A DNA stretch of 64,000 nucleotides from Streptomyces sp. NBC_01723 (lineage in GTDB: Bacteria > Actinomycetota > Actinomycetes > Streptomycetales > Streptomycetaceae), in contig NZ_CP109171.1 of assembly GCF_036246005.1 (NCBI RefSeq), positions 186,001 through 250,000 of the forward strand. The letters are read 5' to 3'. Position numbers and translations under genes: made by a program. The notes under the pieces are model-generated. The model searched no databases. It was not told the origin of the DNA and was given only the letters and a program-made list of their open reading frames with translations. Each line of letters begins with the position of its first letter. Position 1 is the first letter of the stretch. This document shows, piece after piece, positions 7,867-17,056 of the stretch.

Positions 7867-9027
7867 GTGGAATGGGTGCGAGGCTGCGGGGCATGGCTGC
7901 GAAGGGCGTGGGATGCGCCTGGACACGAGCGGAACACTGCGCTTCTGATCGGGAAGAGCGCACTGGCGGCGACACTGGCGTGGTGGACGGCGCAGGACCT
8001 CCTGCACGCGGCCTCGCCGGCGTTCGCACCGTTCTCCGCAGTACTGATCATGAATGCGACGATCTACCAGTCGGTTTGGCAGGCGTTGCGCTACACCGCC
8101 GCGGTAACGGTCGGGGTGGCCGTGCAGGCGGCCGTCGGGTTCGTCGCCGGCCCGGACCTCGTCGCGTTCGTCATGGTCGCCGTGATCGCCCTGGCCATCG
8201 GACAATGGCCGGCCCTGGGCGAGCAGCGCTCGCAGGTCGCCACCGCGGCCTTCTTCGCCTTCTCCACCTACGCCGCCGCGACCAGCACCGGCGAGCGGGT
8301 GACCGAGCTCGGGCAGATCGTCCTGCTGGTGCTCGTCGGATGCGGTCTCGGCCTCCTCGTGAACCTGACCATCGCGCCGCCGCTGCGGTACCGCGGCGCC
8401 GAGCATGGTCTCCAGGTCCTGGCCGCCGAGATCGAGAGCCTGCTTGACGACATGGCGGACGGCCTGCGCTCGGGCGACGTGGACGCCGAGCGGGCCAAGC
8501 AGTGGCGTGCCGCCGGCGAAAGCGCGCAACGGGCGGTGGAACAGGCGCGGGCGGGACTGGTCACCGCAGAGAACAGCCTCCCCTTCAACCCGCGCCGCCT
8601 GCTGCCCGCCCACCGCCGGTACCTGACGTTCGGGCGGTACCAGCGGAGCGTCGACGCTCTGGAACGCGCGGTCTACCAACTGGGTTCCCTCACCCGCAGC
8701 CTCGGGCGCTGGCGCGAGACCGAGAGCACTTACACCTACGCGCCCACCTTGCGCGCGTATGCGAATTTCGCGAGCAGTCTCCGCGACATCGCCCACATCA
8801 TGGCCTCGCTCGAGGCCGACAGCCTCAGCGAACAGGCCGAGGAGATGTGCCGCCTGGCCACGATCGCCCAGGACGCCCTGGAGAACGTGCTCACGGCGGC
8901 CAACGACGACTCACTCCCTCTGTCGGACCCCTCCCGGCCCTACGGAGTCCTCGTCGTCGAGGCCACCCGGCTGATGGAGGAGTTCCAGAACACCTGCGAC
9001 GTCCTCAAGTCCACCGCCGACGAATGA
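7867..9027 (+). CDS. FUSC/ArAE-type membrane protein (putative aromatic acid exporter)
   Basis: About 386 residues. The N-terminal half contains about four to six membrane segments (for example IGKSALAATLAWWTAQDLL, FAPFSAVLIMNATIY, LVAFVMVAVIALAIG, IVLLVLVGCGLGLLVNLTI). The C-terminal half is a long soluble helical region with FNPRRLLPAHRRYLTFGRYQRSVDALERAVYQL, typical of the FUSC/ArAE family of efflux proteins. The start is uncertain: GTG 7867 or 7876 fit the family better than 7759. It precedes a second, larger FUSC protein by 249 bases in the same direction, suggesting a functional pair. The substrate is unknown. Confidence 0.78.
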   Translation: MEWVRGCGAWLRRAWDAPGHERNTALLIGKSALAATLAWWTAQDLLHAASPAFAPFSAVLIMNATIYQSVWQALRYTAAVTVGVAVQAAVGFVAGPDLVAFVMVAVIALAIGQWPALGEQRSQVATAAFFAFSTYAAATSTGERVTELGQIVLLVLVGCGLGLLVNLTIAPPLRYRGAEHGLQVLAAEIESLLDDMADGLRSGDVDAERAKQWRAAGESAQRAVEQARAGLVTAENSLPFNPRRLLPAHRRYLTFGRYQRSVDALERAVYQLGSLTRSLGRWRETESTYTYAPTLRAYANFASSLRDIAHIMASLEADSLSEQAEEMCRLATIAQDALENVLTAANDDSLPLSDPSRPYGVLVVEATRLMEEFQNTCDVLKSTADE

Positions 9028-9276
9028 GCACGAGCCGTGACCGACGTCTCTGACCGGCGCGGTGTGGTGAGCGCGGTCCGGTCCCGGGGCTCCACATGAC
9101 GTGGCGGGGCGGACCCGCGCGCCGGTGGCTCGTGTCCGATGCGCCGGTCGGGCGAGCGTGCCGGACCTCCCGGGTGCGCCGGTGTCCGCCGAGTGGGGCG
9201 GCTCGGCATGATGTGGCGTCCGCGGGACTCCGTGGTCGAGGAGTCGGCGCCGGTGGGCCGTCGGGGAAGGGTGAGG

Positions 9277-11421
9277 ATGCCGAGACTGCCGTCACTCACC
9301 CAGTCGTTCGGCGGAAGTGGGCGTGCGGTGCGGGTGGCGCTCGCCGCGGCCGCCGGCTTCTACCCTGCGGCGTACCTCATGGACCGGCCGGTCGTCGCTC
9401 TGTACGCCCTCTTCACCCCCATCGCCTTCGGCACCCTGTCCTCGCTGCCGGGCTCGGGGCGCCACCGCGCGAGCAGCGTGCTGCGGGCCGCGCCCGCCGC
9501 CGCGGCGCTGGTCGCGCTCGGGACCGCCCTCGCGGTGACGACATGGGCGGCGGCCGTGGGCATGCTCCTCGTCACCCTCGCCCTGACGTTCGGTGCGGCC
9601 TGTGCCCCGCGGCTCGCGAGCGTCGTACCCGGGCTGCAGCTCTGCTACATCCTGGCCTGCTTCCCGCCCTACGCCCCCGCCAGCCTGCCCGAGCGGCTGC
9701 TGGGCCTGCTCTTCGGAGCCACAGCGCTGGTGGTGGGTGAGCTGCTGCTGTTCCCGTCGCCGCGGCGGCCCTCTTACGCCGAGCGGATCGCGGGCGCCCT
9801 TGACCTGGCGGCCCACACGACCCGGCTGCTGCTCCGGGCCGAATCCGTCGACGACGCGACGGCCCGCCGACTGCGGACGACCGGGCGGGATCTGCGATTC
9901 TCCCGACAACCCCACGAGTGCCGGCCGACCGGTGCCGGCCGGACCGACCGGGCACTGGCCCAGGCGGGGTCGGCCGCGCGACGGCTGCTCGACCAGCTGG
10001 CCGCACTCGGTGGACTCCCGCCCGCTCCCGCCGACACCGCCTCGCAGACCCTGCTGCACGGCATCGCGGCGACCTGCTCCGACACCGCGACTGTGCTGCG
10101 CGGTGGCCGTTCCGTCCGGGGTGCCGAGTTCCTCGAGGAGATGACGGCGCGGTTCCTGGACGAGCGGGCCGGCGGGCCGGAGGGCCGCGGCGATCCTCCC
10201 CCAGCGCTCCTGCGGCGTAGGTCGACGCTGCTGACGGTGGCGGCCTCGGCGGTGACCGTGCGCACCGCCGCGGACCTCGCGACGGGCGGCGACCGGGCGG
10301 TGCCCGGGCTCCCGCACGAGCAGTTCTGGTATGCGAGGGTGCCTGCGGCGCGCCTGTGGCTCGTGCGCGCCCGCGGTAATCTCACGCCGCGCTCGGTCGT
10401 GTTCCAAAATGCGGTGCGTACGGCGCTGGGGCTCGCGCTCGCCCGTCTGGTGGCCGGGTCGCTGGACCTGTCGCACGGCTTCTGGGTGCTGCTGAGCGTG
10501 CTCACCCTGGCGCGGACGACGGCGGTCGGCACCTGGTCGGCCGTGCGATCGGCCGCGGCGGGCACGCTGGTCGGTGCCGTCCTCGCGGGGGCGTTCATCA
10601 TCGGGGCGGGTGACGCGACCGCGGTCTACGCCGCTCTGCTGGTGCCGATGATGGTGATCGCCTTCTCGGTGGGACCCGTTGGCGGACCCGCGTGGGCGCA
10701 GGGCCTGTTCACCCTGGTGGTGTCGACGGCGTTCGCCCAGATCGCCCCGGTGACGTGGCGGCTGGAGGAGGCTCGCCTGGTGGACGTGCTGACCGGCAGC
10801 GGCATCGGGCTCGTGTGCGGGCTCCTCGCGTGGCCGGCCGGGGCACGCACCGAGATGCGGCGCAGTGTGGCCGCATTGCTGCGGGCCACGGCGCCCGTGG
10901 TGAGGGACACCGCCGACGCCGTGATCGGCCGCCGCGCCGTGCCGAGCGCCGACCCCGCGGAGCGGCCCACGGCCGGCTCCCTGTGGCCCGCCCTGCATCG
11001 GCTGCGCATCGCAGAGGCGGCGTACGCGCAGTTCCGCACGGAGCCCGCGCTCCGGTCGGACGACGACGGCCCGGACTGGCTCGCCGCCCTCAACTACGGT
11101 TCGCGCGTGCTCAACGGCGCCTTCTGGCTGCCGCCGTCGCAGGGCGTACCCGATTTTCCGCCAGACGCACAGCGGTGGGTGGAGACGGCAGGGCAGCAGG
11201 TGGCGGCTGCCGCACTGCGGGCCGCCGATCTCCCTTCGCCGGGGATCACGTTCCGGCTCGCACCGCTGTCCCCGGCCGTCCGGTCGGCGACGTCGCCCGG
11301 GGCCCGGTCCCTCCTGGTCGACCTGGAGGTGTGGCTGCACGCCCTCGCCGCGGATCTCGCCACCGCGACCGGCGCAGGCCGTCCGGGGCCTGCCGACGCA
11401 ACGTACCGGCAGGGGCAGTGA
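9277..11421 (+). CDS. Large FUSC family membrane protein
   Basis: A protein of about 714 residues with two hydrophobic blocks, each of several membrane segments (about residues 20-180 and 385-540), separated by a soluble region. This is the duplicated layout of FUSC/YccS-like proteins. The second block reads RSVVFQNAVRTALGLALARLV, then a GFWVLLSVLTL segment characteristic of FUSC_2 domains. ATG 9277 is chosen because a GAAGG-type ribosome site lies seven bases upstream; the open frame begins earlier at 9139. It follows the smaller FUSC gene and precedes two ABC-F genes on the same strand. A role in efflux of aromatic or amphipathic compounds is inference from the family. Confidence 0.78.
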   Translation: MPRLPSLTQSFGGSGRAVRVALAAAAGFYPAAYLMDRPVVALYALFTPIAFGTLSSLPGSGRHRASSVLRAAPAAAALVALGTALAVTTWAAAVGMLLVTLALTFGAACAPRLASVVPGLQLCYILACFPPYAPASLPERLLGLLFGATALVVGELLLFPSPRRPSYAERIAGALDLAAHTTRLLLRAESVDDATARRLRTTGRDLRFSRQPHECRPTGAGRTDRALAQAGSAARRLLDQLAALGGLPPAPADTASQTLLHGIAATCSDTATVLRGGRSVRGAEFLEEMTARFLDERAGGPEGRGDPPPALLRRRSTLLTVAASAVTVRTAADLATGGDRAVPGLPHEQFWYARVPAARLWLVRARGNLTPRSVVFQNAVRTALGLALARLVAGSLDLSHGFWVLLSVLTLARTTAVGTWSAVRSAAAGTLVGAVLAGAFIIGAGDATAVYAALLVPMMVIAFSVGPVGGPAWAQGLFTLVVSTAFAQIAPVTWRLEEARLVDVLTGSGIGLVCGLLAWPAGARTEMRRSVAALLRATAPVVRDTADAVIGRRAVPSADPAERPTAGSLWPALHRLRIAEAAYAQFRTEPALRSDDDGPDWLAALNYGSRVLNGAFWLPPSQGVPDFPPDAQRWVETAGQQVAAAALRAADLPSPGITFRLAPLSPAVRSATSPGARSLLVDLEVWLHALAADLATATGAGRPGPADATYRQGQ

Positions 11422-11529
11422 GGGCTGTGTGACGGCGGGATCGGCATGCCTGCGCCTGTCCCCCACCGGGGCCGAGCGTGCCTGCTATCCTCGGCAGCCG
11501 CGTAGACCGTCTATCGAGGAGTTTCAGAC

Positions 11530-11559
11530 GTGGTGGGTGACGACGACATCTCCGGGTGA
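11530..11559 (+). CDS. Nine-codon leader peptide upstream of ABC-F gene
   Basis: GTG GTG GGT GAC GAC GAC ATC TCC GGG TGA encodes MVGDDDISG. GAGGAG lies at 11515-11520, correctly spaced. It sits 136 bases before the ABC-F start, in a leader that contains mutually exclusive inverted repeats. Many ABC-F and other ribosome-targeting resistance genes are controlled by ribosome stalling on such leader frames; here this is inference from arrangement, not from a known leader sequence. Confidence 0.5.
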   Translation: MVGDDDISG

Positions 11560-11639
11560 GATCCGGAATTGACGGCCACCGGCCGGCGCTCGGGAGCGCT
11601 GCCGAGGTGGCCCGTCCTGTCGTACCCCTTTTCCCACGT

Positions 11640-11670
11640 CTGCCCAGGGCAGGGGACAACACTCTGCCCT
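11640..11670 (+). promoter_or_regulatory. Alternative hairpins in ABC-F leader (putative attenuator)
   Basis: CTGCCC at 11640-11645, AGGGCAG at 11646-11652 and CTGCCCT at 11664-11670 can pair in two exclusive ways with the shared middle arm. The 11646/11664 pairing gives a seven-pair stem with an 11-base loop, ending 24 bases before the ATG. No long U tract follows, so control could act on transcription or on ribosome access. Confidence 0.45.
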
Positions 11671-11694
11671 CGTTTCCTCAGAGGTCTCCACTTC

Positions 11695-13329
11695 ATGTCC
11701 GACGCCGCCATCGTCTGTTCGAACCTCTCCTTCGCCTGGCCCGACGGCACACAGGTCTTCGACGATTTGTCCTTCACCGTGTCGTCCGGACGCACCGGTC
11801 TGGTCGCCCCCAACGGTTCCGGCAAGTCCACCCTGCTCAAGCTGATCGCCGGTGAACTCCGGCCGCGCACCGGCTCGGTGTCGGTCAGCGGTACCCTCGG
11901 ACACCTCCCGCAGAGCCTGCCGCTGACGGTGGATCTCACGGTCGCCGAGGTGCTCGGCGTCGCCGAAGTGATCCGCGCGCTGGACGCCGTGGAATCCGGG
12001 GACGTCGACGAGAGGCACTTCGCCACCATCGGCGACGACTGGGACGTCGAGGAACGCACCCGCGCGCAGCTCGACCGTCTGGGCCTGACCGACCTCGCAC
12101 TGGACCGCAGCCTCACCACGCTCAGCGGCGGCCAGGTCGTCTCCCTCGGCCTCGCCGCCCAACTGCTCAGGCGGCCCGACGTCCTCCTCCTCGACGAGCC
12201 CACCAACAATCTCGACGCGGAGGCCCGGCACAAGCTGTACGACGCCCTGTCGGACTTCACCGGCTGCCTGCTCCTGGTCAGCCACGACCGCGCGCTCCTG
12301 GACCGCATGGAGCGCGTCGCGGAACTCGGCAGCGACGAACTGCGCCTTTACGGCGGCAACTTCACCGAGTACGAAGCGGCCGTACTCGCCGAGCAGGAGG
12401 GCGCCGAGAAGAACGTCCGCAGAGCCGAGCAGGAACTCAAGCGCGAGAAGAGGGAGATGCGGCAGGCCCGTGAACGCGCCGAGCGCCGCGCCGGCAACGC
12501 ACAGCGGAACCTGAAGAACGCCGGTCTGCCCCGGATCTTCGCGGGGAACATGAAGCGTGGCGCGCAGGAGGCCGCGGGCAAAGCCGGCACGATGCACGCC
12601 GCCCGGGTCAGCGAGGCCAAGGCCCGCCTCGACGAGGCCGGCCGCGCCCTGCGCGAAGAGGTCAAGCTGAGCCTGGAACTGCCCGACACCCAGGTGCCCG
12701 CCGGACGCAACCTGTTCCTCGGCGAGGGCATGCAGGTGCGGCTCGGTGACGCGGACGTGTTCGCCGCGAACGGCGTCCACCTCACCGTCCGGGGCCCGGA
12801 GCGCATCGCGCTGACCGGCCCCAACGGCGCCGGGAAGTCCACTTTGATGCGGCTGATCACCGGCGACCTCCTCCCGGACAGCGGAGAGATCAAGCGCTAC
12901 GACGGACGGATCGCCCACCTCTCGCAGCGGCTGGACCTGCTGGACCTGCGCCGTACGGTGGCGGAGAACTTCGCCGAGTTCGCCCCGGAGCGACCCGAGG
13001 GGGAGCGGATGAATCTGCTCGCCCGGTTTCTCTTCCGTGGCCCGCGTGCGCATCTGCCGGTCGGTGTGCTCTCCGGCGGTGAGCGGCTGCGCGCCACCCT
13101 GGCGTGCGTCCTGTGTGCGGAACCGGCACCCCATCTGCTGCTGCTCGACGAGCCGACGAACAACCTCGACCTCGTCAGCGTCGGCCAGTTGGAGGGCGCG
13201 CTCAACTCCTACCAGGGCGCGTTCATGGTGGTCAGCCACGACGAGCGGTTCCTCGCCGAGATCGAGATCACCCGGCGGCTGCGGCTGGCCGAAGGGACGC
13301 TGGAGGAAGCCGAGGCTCCGGCGGTGTGA
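11695..13329 (+). CDS. ABC-F ribosome-associated ATPase (antibiotic resistance-type)
   Basis: A protein of 544 residues with two ABC ATPase domains and no membrane segment. Walker A motifs are PNGSGKST near residue 39 and PNGAGKST near 375; signature motifs are LSGGQ and LSGGE, each followed by [11 protein letters not shown]. The interdomain linker (about residues 215-330) is long, charged and helical ([20 protein letters not shown]), as in ABC-F proteins that reach the peptidyl-transferase centre. Family members either act as translation factors or displace macrolide, lincosamide, streptogramin or pleuromutilin drugs. The ATG at 11695 is preceded by GAGG. The leader with a short reading frame and hairpins favours a drug-inducible resistance role. 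A second ABC-F gene starts 80 bases downstream. Confidence 0.88.
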   Translation: MSDAAIVCSNLSFAWPDGTQVFDDLSFTVSSGRTGLVAPNGSGKSTLLKLIAGELRPRTGSVSVSGTLGHLPQSLPLTVDLTVAEVLGVAEVIRALDAVESGDVDERHFATIGDDWDVEERTRAQLDRLGLTDLALDRSLTTLSGGQVVSLGLAAQLLRRPDVLLLDEPTNNLDAEARHKLYDALSDFTGCLLLVSHDRALLDRMERVAELGSDELRLYGGNFTEYEAAVLAEQEGAEKNVRRAEQELKREKREMRQARERAERRAGNAQRNLKNAGLPRIFAGNMKRGAQEAAGKAGTMHAARVSEAKARLDEAGRALREEVKLSLELPDTQVPAGRNLFLGEGMQVRLGDADVFAANGVHLTVRGPERIALTGPNGAGKSTLMRLITGDLLPDSGEIKRYDGRIAHLSQRLDLLDLRRTVAENFAEFAPERPEGERMNLLARFLFRGPRAHLPVGVLSGGERLRATLACVLCAEPAPHLLLLDEPTNNLDLVSVGQLEGALNSYQGAFMVVSHDERFLAEIEITRRLRLAEGTLEEAEAPAV

Positions 13330-13409
13330 GCCGTCACGCGTGACGCGGCCCGCGTCCGAGGCCCGGTGCCCGGCGGGGCGACCACCGATCACGGAGGACG
13401 ACCGAGTAC

Positions 13410-15065
13410 ATGCCACAGCCCGCACTTCTCGCCCACGACATCATCCGCAACCTGGGTGGACGCCGTATCCTCGACGGTGTCTCACTGACCGCCTCCCCTG
13501 GCCGCCGCATCGGCCTGATCGGGGAGAACGGTGCCGGTAAGTCCACCCTGCTGCGGGTCCTCGCCGGGGTGGACGCACCCGACGAGGGCAGCGTCACCCG
13601 CCCCGCCGACCTCGGCTTCCTCCACCAGGAGATGCCTTTCGACGCGGGTACGACCGTCGCAGCCGTCCTGGACGAGGCGCTGCGCGAGGCCCGGGAGGAC
13701 CTCGCCGAGCTGGACCGTCTGGGCGGGGAACTCGCCCGGGTACCCGACGACGACCCCGGCCACCGAGACGTCCTCGACGCCTACGGCAAGCGCCTGGAGC
13801 AGGTCCAGGACCGGGAGTCGTGGGACGCCGACCGCCGCGCCGCCCTGGTCCTGGACGGGCTGGGTCTCGGCGCCGTGGACCATGCCCGCACGCTCGGCTC
13901 GCTCTCGGGCGGGCAGCGCGGCCGGCTAGCCCTGGCCGCGCTGCTCGTCCGGCGGCCCTCGGCGCTGCTCCTGGACGAGCCGACCAACCACCTGGACGAC
14001 GGTGCCGCCGCGTTCCTGGAGGAGCACGTCCGCTCGATGCCCGGGGCCGTCGTGTTCGCCAGCCACGACCGAGCGTTCCTCGACGCTGTCTGCACCGACC
14101 TGATCGACCTCGACCCGGCCGTGGACGGCCCGGTCCGCTACGGCGGCGATTACAGCGCCTACCTGTTCCAGAGGCGCGCGGAGCGGGAACGCTGGGAGCG
14201 GCGGTACGCCGAGGAGCAGGAGGAACTGGAGGAGCTGCGCATGTCGGCGGGGGTGACCGCGCACCGGGTGGCTCCGGACCGGGGTCGCACCGACAACGAG
14301 AAGATGGGCTACGGCCACCGGGCGGGCCGGGTCCAGGCGTCGATCTCCCGCCGGGTGCGCAACGCCACCCGGCGGCTGGAGGAACTGGAGCGCGTACGGG
14401 TCGGCGAGCCGCCGCGGCCCCTGCGGTTCGCGGCCGGCGATCTGGCGGCCCGGGCGGACGAGGACCCTCGGCCACTGGTCGCTCTGCGCGACGTACGAGT
14501 GCCGGGGCGACTCGCGCTGGACGGGCTGGAGGTGGCCGCCACCGACCGGCTGCTGGTCACGGGCGGCAACGGAGCGGGGAAGTCGACGCTGCTGGCCGTG
14601 CTCTCGGGGCGGATGACGGTCACCGAGGGCGAGGTGCGCCGCCGGCGCGGTCTGTCGGTGGCGCTGCTCGCCCAGGACAGCGTCTTCGACCGTCCCGAGC
14701 GCACGGTCCGTGACACGTACGACACGGCGCTGGGCGCCGCCCGGGCGGAGAGGGTGCCGCTGGTGTCGTTGGGTCTGCTGCACGAGGCCGACCTGGACAA
14801 GCCGGTCGGGCGGCTCTCGGTGGGTCAGCGTCGTCGGCTGGCGCTGGCGCTGCTGGTCGCCCGTCCGCCCCAGTTGGTCTTGCTGGACGAGCCGACCAAC
14901 CACCTCTCCCCCAGGCTGTGCGACGAACTGGAGGACGCGCTGGCCACCGGACCGGGTGCGATCGTGGTCGCCGGCCACGACCGCTGGCTGCGCCGCCGTT
15001 GGCGCGGTCGCGAGATTCGGCTGGTCCCGGAGCACGAGCGGCGGACCACGCCGGTGCGGCGATAG
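13410..15065 (+). CDS. Second ABC-F ATPase
   Basis: 551 residues, with two ABC domains: first Walker A GENGAGKST and LSGGQRGRLALAALLVRRP then [11 protein letters not shown]; second Walker A GGNGAGKST, but with a degenerate signature LSVGQ and DEPTNHLS, where the D-loop Asp is Ser. The linker (about residues 255-330) is Arg/Glu-rich. The arrangement resembles Streptomyces ABC-F resistance proteins of the TlrC/OleB/CarA type, although exact drug specificity cannot be read from sequence. It lies 80 bases after the first ABC-F gene and probably shares its transcript. It ends 13 bases from the convergent phosphatase gene. Confidence 0.86.
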   Translation: MPQPALLAHDIIRNLGGRRILDGVSLTASPGRRIGLIGENGAGKSTLLRVLAGVDAPDEGSVTRPADLGFLHQEMPFDAGTTVAAVLDEALREAREDLAELDRLGGELARVPDDDPGHRDVLDAYGKRLEQVQDRESWDADRRAALVLDGLGLGAVDHARTLGSLSGGQRGRLALAALLVRRPSALLLDEPTNHLDDGAAAFLEEHVRSMPGAVVFASHDRAFLDAVCTDLIDLDPAVDGPVRYGGDYSAYLFQRRAERERWERRYAEEQEELEELRMSAGVTAHRVAPDRGRTDNEKMGYGHRAGRVQASISRRVRNATRRLEELERVRVGEPPRPLRFAAGDLAARADEDPRPLVALRDVRVPGRLALDGLEVAATDRLLVTGGNGAGKSTLLAVLSGRMTVTEGEVRRRRGLSVALLAQDSVFDRPERTVRDTYDTALGAARAERVPLVSLGLLHEADLDKPVGRLSVGQRRRLALALLVARPPQLVLLDEPTNHLSPRLCDELEDALATGPGAIVVAGHDRWLRRRWRGREIRLVPEHERRTTPVRR

Positions 15066-15078
15066 GGAGGCAGGGCCG

Positions 15079-16398
15079 TCAGGGCGACGGAATGCGCAGG
15101 ACGAGGAGCGCCACGTCGTCGTCGTTGTCGGCGGGACGGGCACGCCGCAGTAGCTGGTCGGCGAAGCTGTCCAGCGGACGGTGGGCCAAGGAGGCCGCAT
15201 GCCGGCGCAGGTTCTCCATCCCGGTGTCCAGGGCGTGGGTGCGGGACTCGATCAGGCCGTCGGTGTAGAAGACGAGGGTGGAATCGGGAGGCAGGACGAT
15301 GTGGGCGTCGGTCCGGGACTGCTTCATCGAGGTGCCCAGGAGCAGACCGCGGGCCTCGTCCAGATACCGGGTCAGGCCGTTGTGGTCGACGAGGAGAGGC
15401 GGCGGATGCCCGGCGTTGGTCCATCGAAGGTGCCACACCCCGGCGGGATCCGGCTTCAGGCGGGCCAGGATCATGGTGGCCATGCGGACATCGGTGATGT
15501 GAGCCAGGGCCTGGTCGAGTTCCTCGACGATGCCCTGCGGCGGCCGGTCCTCGGACCAGGCGAACGCGCGCAGCATGTTGCGCAGTTGTGCCATGCCGGC
15601 CGCGGCCTCGAGGTCGTGTCCGACCACGTCGCCGATGACCAGTGCCGTATCGCGGCAGGGCAGCGGGAAGGCGTCGTACCAGTCTCCGCCGATGTGCGAC
15701 GCATCCGGCGCGGCCAGGTAGCGCGCCGTCATCGCGATACCCGGCAGCTGCGGGAGCTGGGGCAACAGGTATCGCTGCATGGTCTCGGCGACCTGCGCCT
15801 GGCGGTGGTAGTGACGTCCGTTCTCCAGAGCCAGGCCTACGCGTCGGGCGATGTCCTCGAGCAGGGTGAGGTCGTCCGCGGTGAAGTCCTGGTCGCTTGC
15901 GTCCGAGCGCCCCAGCGTGAGGGCACCGACGACCTCCCGGGGACCGCGGATGGGAGCGATGGCCGCGGTCCTGATCCCGGTGGCCGCGAACAGTCTGCGC
16001 TGCTCCACCGCGATGCCGCTGTCGGGAGGCCCCTGGTAGGTCTCCGGCCCGGCCAAGTTCGAGGCGACACCGCGCAAGGCCCGGGACAACGGCATGGGTG
16101 AGTGCTCGGAGACCGGCGGCATGGGGCCTTGGAGGTCCTCGCGTCTCACGAGCTTCCCCTCCTCGGCGTGGACCACCATGTGCCGCGAGACCTCTTCGGC
16201 CTCTGTGACCAGGTCGATGACGGCCCAGTCCGCGAGACGCGGCACGATCAGGGCGACTACGCGATGAAGTGCTTCGTCGACATCGATGTTGGAGATCAGC
16301 TGAGCCGTGGTGTCGGCGAGCAGCGCCAGCCGCTCCAGCACCGACAAGGAAGCGGGCGCCGCGGGGCCCGGTTCCTCCTGGTCCGTACGGTCGGACAT
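15079..16398 (-). CDS. GAF-SpoIIE (PP2C-type) phosphatase
   Basis: 439 residues. An N-terminal GAF sensor (about residues 25-185) is followed by a PP2C-like SpoIIE/RsbU phosphatase domain (about 205-437). The phosphatase motifs are present: GGDWYDAF, GDVVGHDLEAAAGMAQLR, NAGHPPPLL, FYTDGLIE and the final DDVALLVLRI, including the metal-binding aspartates. Such enzymes dephosphorylate STAS anti-anti-sigma proteins and so release sigma factors; a STAS protein (46105) and a HATPase kinase-like protein (48965) are elsewhere in the window, but no partner is adjacent. There is no membrane segment, so it is cytoplasmic with an unknown GAF ligand. Confidence 0.9.
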   Translation of the reverse strand: MSDRTDQEEPGPAAPASLSVLERLALLADTTAQLISNIDVDEALHRVVALIVPRLADWAVIDLVTEAEEVSRHMVVHAEEGKLVRREDLQGPMPPVSEHSPMPLSRALRGVASNLAGPETYQGPPDSGIAVEQRRLFAATGIRTAAIAPIRGPREVVGALTLGRSDASDQDFTADDLTLLEDIARRVGLALENGRHYHRQAQVAETMQRYLLPQLPQLPGIAMTARYLAAPDASHIGGDWYDAFPLPCRDTALVIGDVVGHDLEAAAGMAQLRNMLRAFAWSEDRPPQGIVEELDQALAHITDVRMATMILARLKPDPAGVWHLRWTNAGHPPPLLVDHNGLTRYLDEARGLLLGTSMKQSRTDAHIVLPPDSTLVFYTDGLIESRTHALDTGMENLRRHAASLAHRPLDSFADQLLRRARPADNDDDVALLVLRIPSP

Positions 16399-16531
16399 GG
16401 CCGCCCCTTTGGTCGCGAAGAAGGAGGGCTGCTCTCACTCACAGCCGGACCTGCAACCGGCCACGAGAGCCGAGGAAGCATTTGTAACACGAACACACGC
16501 GCCGCCGGCCGGCCGCAGGGTCCCACCGCGG

Positions 16532-16993
16532 TCAGTCCGTCGAGGCGGGCGGTGCACTCAGCGAGGCGATGCAGTCCCTGAGCAGGCGCCGCATCTGGTC
16601 CTGGTCGGCCGCGTTCAGGTTGGCCAGCATGTCCTGCTCGACGCGGCGGACCGCGGCGCTGGCCGCCGCGAGCTGGCGACGCCCGGCGGCGGTCAGCTCC
16701 GTGGGCAGGGCCCTGCCCACGGGTGCCTGTGCCGCGCGGACGACGAGTCCCTGTCGTTCGAGGGCCTGCAGGAGCACGTTCATGGACTGCCGGGTGACGA
16801 AGGTGCCGCGCGCAAGCTCGGAATTGGACAGGCCCGGCCGCTGGGCGAGCAGTTCCAGACAGGAGTAGTGGGTGATCGTCATGCCCATCGGTTTCAGCAC
16901 GGCCTCCATGGCGGAGTGCAGGGCGCTCGAGGCCGCTTTCAACATGTACCCCAACGACGTGTCCAGCTCGATCCCGGGCTCACCTTGACTCAT
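16532..16993 (-). CDS. MarR family transcriptional regulator
   Basis: 153 residues with a winged helix (about residues 40-105: HYSCLELLAQRPGLSNSELA, then RQSMNVLLQALERQGLVVR) and flanking dimerisation helices. The ATG at 16993 is chosen. The upstream frame continuing to 17413 reads back through the divergent glyoxalase gene and is rejected. No Shine-Dalgarno precedes the ATG, and a perfect palindrome overlaps the start codon, so the mRNA may be leaderless or nearly so. Two identical operators lie between it and the VOC gene, implying it represses both. The inducing ligand may be the substrate of the VOC protein, but that is a guess. Confidence 0.88.
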   Translation of the reverse strand: MSQGEPGIELDTSLGYMLKAASSALHSAMEAVLKPMGMTITHYSCLELLAQRPGLSNSELARGTFVTRQSMNVLLQALERQGLVVRAAQAPVGRALPTELTAAGRRQLAAASAAVRRVEQDMLANLNAADQDQMRRLLRDCIASLSAPPASTD

Positions 16994-17037
16994 GTCAGCA
17001 GTCTGACATACCGTGAGGCATGTCAGGAGACTGACAT
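16992..17037. promoter_or_regulatory. Two identical MarR-type palindromic operators
   Basis: ATGTCAG-4 bases-CTGACAT occurs at 16992-17009 and again at 17020-17037, with perfect 7-base arms both times and centres 28 bases apart. The first overlaps the MarR start codon; the second ends 20 bases before the VOC start. The spacing of nearly three helical turns favours cooperative binding by MarR dimers on one face of the DNA. Confidence 0.75.
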
Positions 17038-17056
17038 CGAATGAAAGGTAAGGATC

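Noticed and set aside
9292..11466. 724-codon minus-strand frame
   Set aside because: Antisense to the large FUSC gene; the protein is Arg/Gly/His-rich with no domain.
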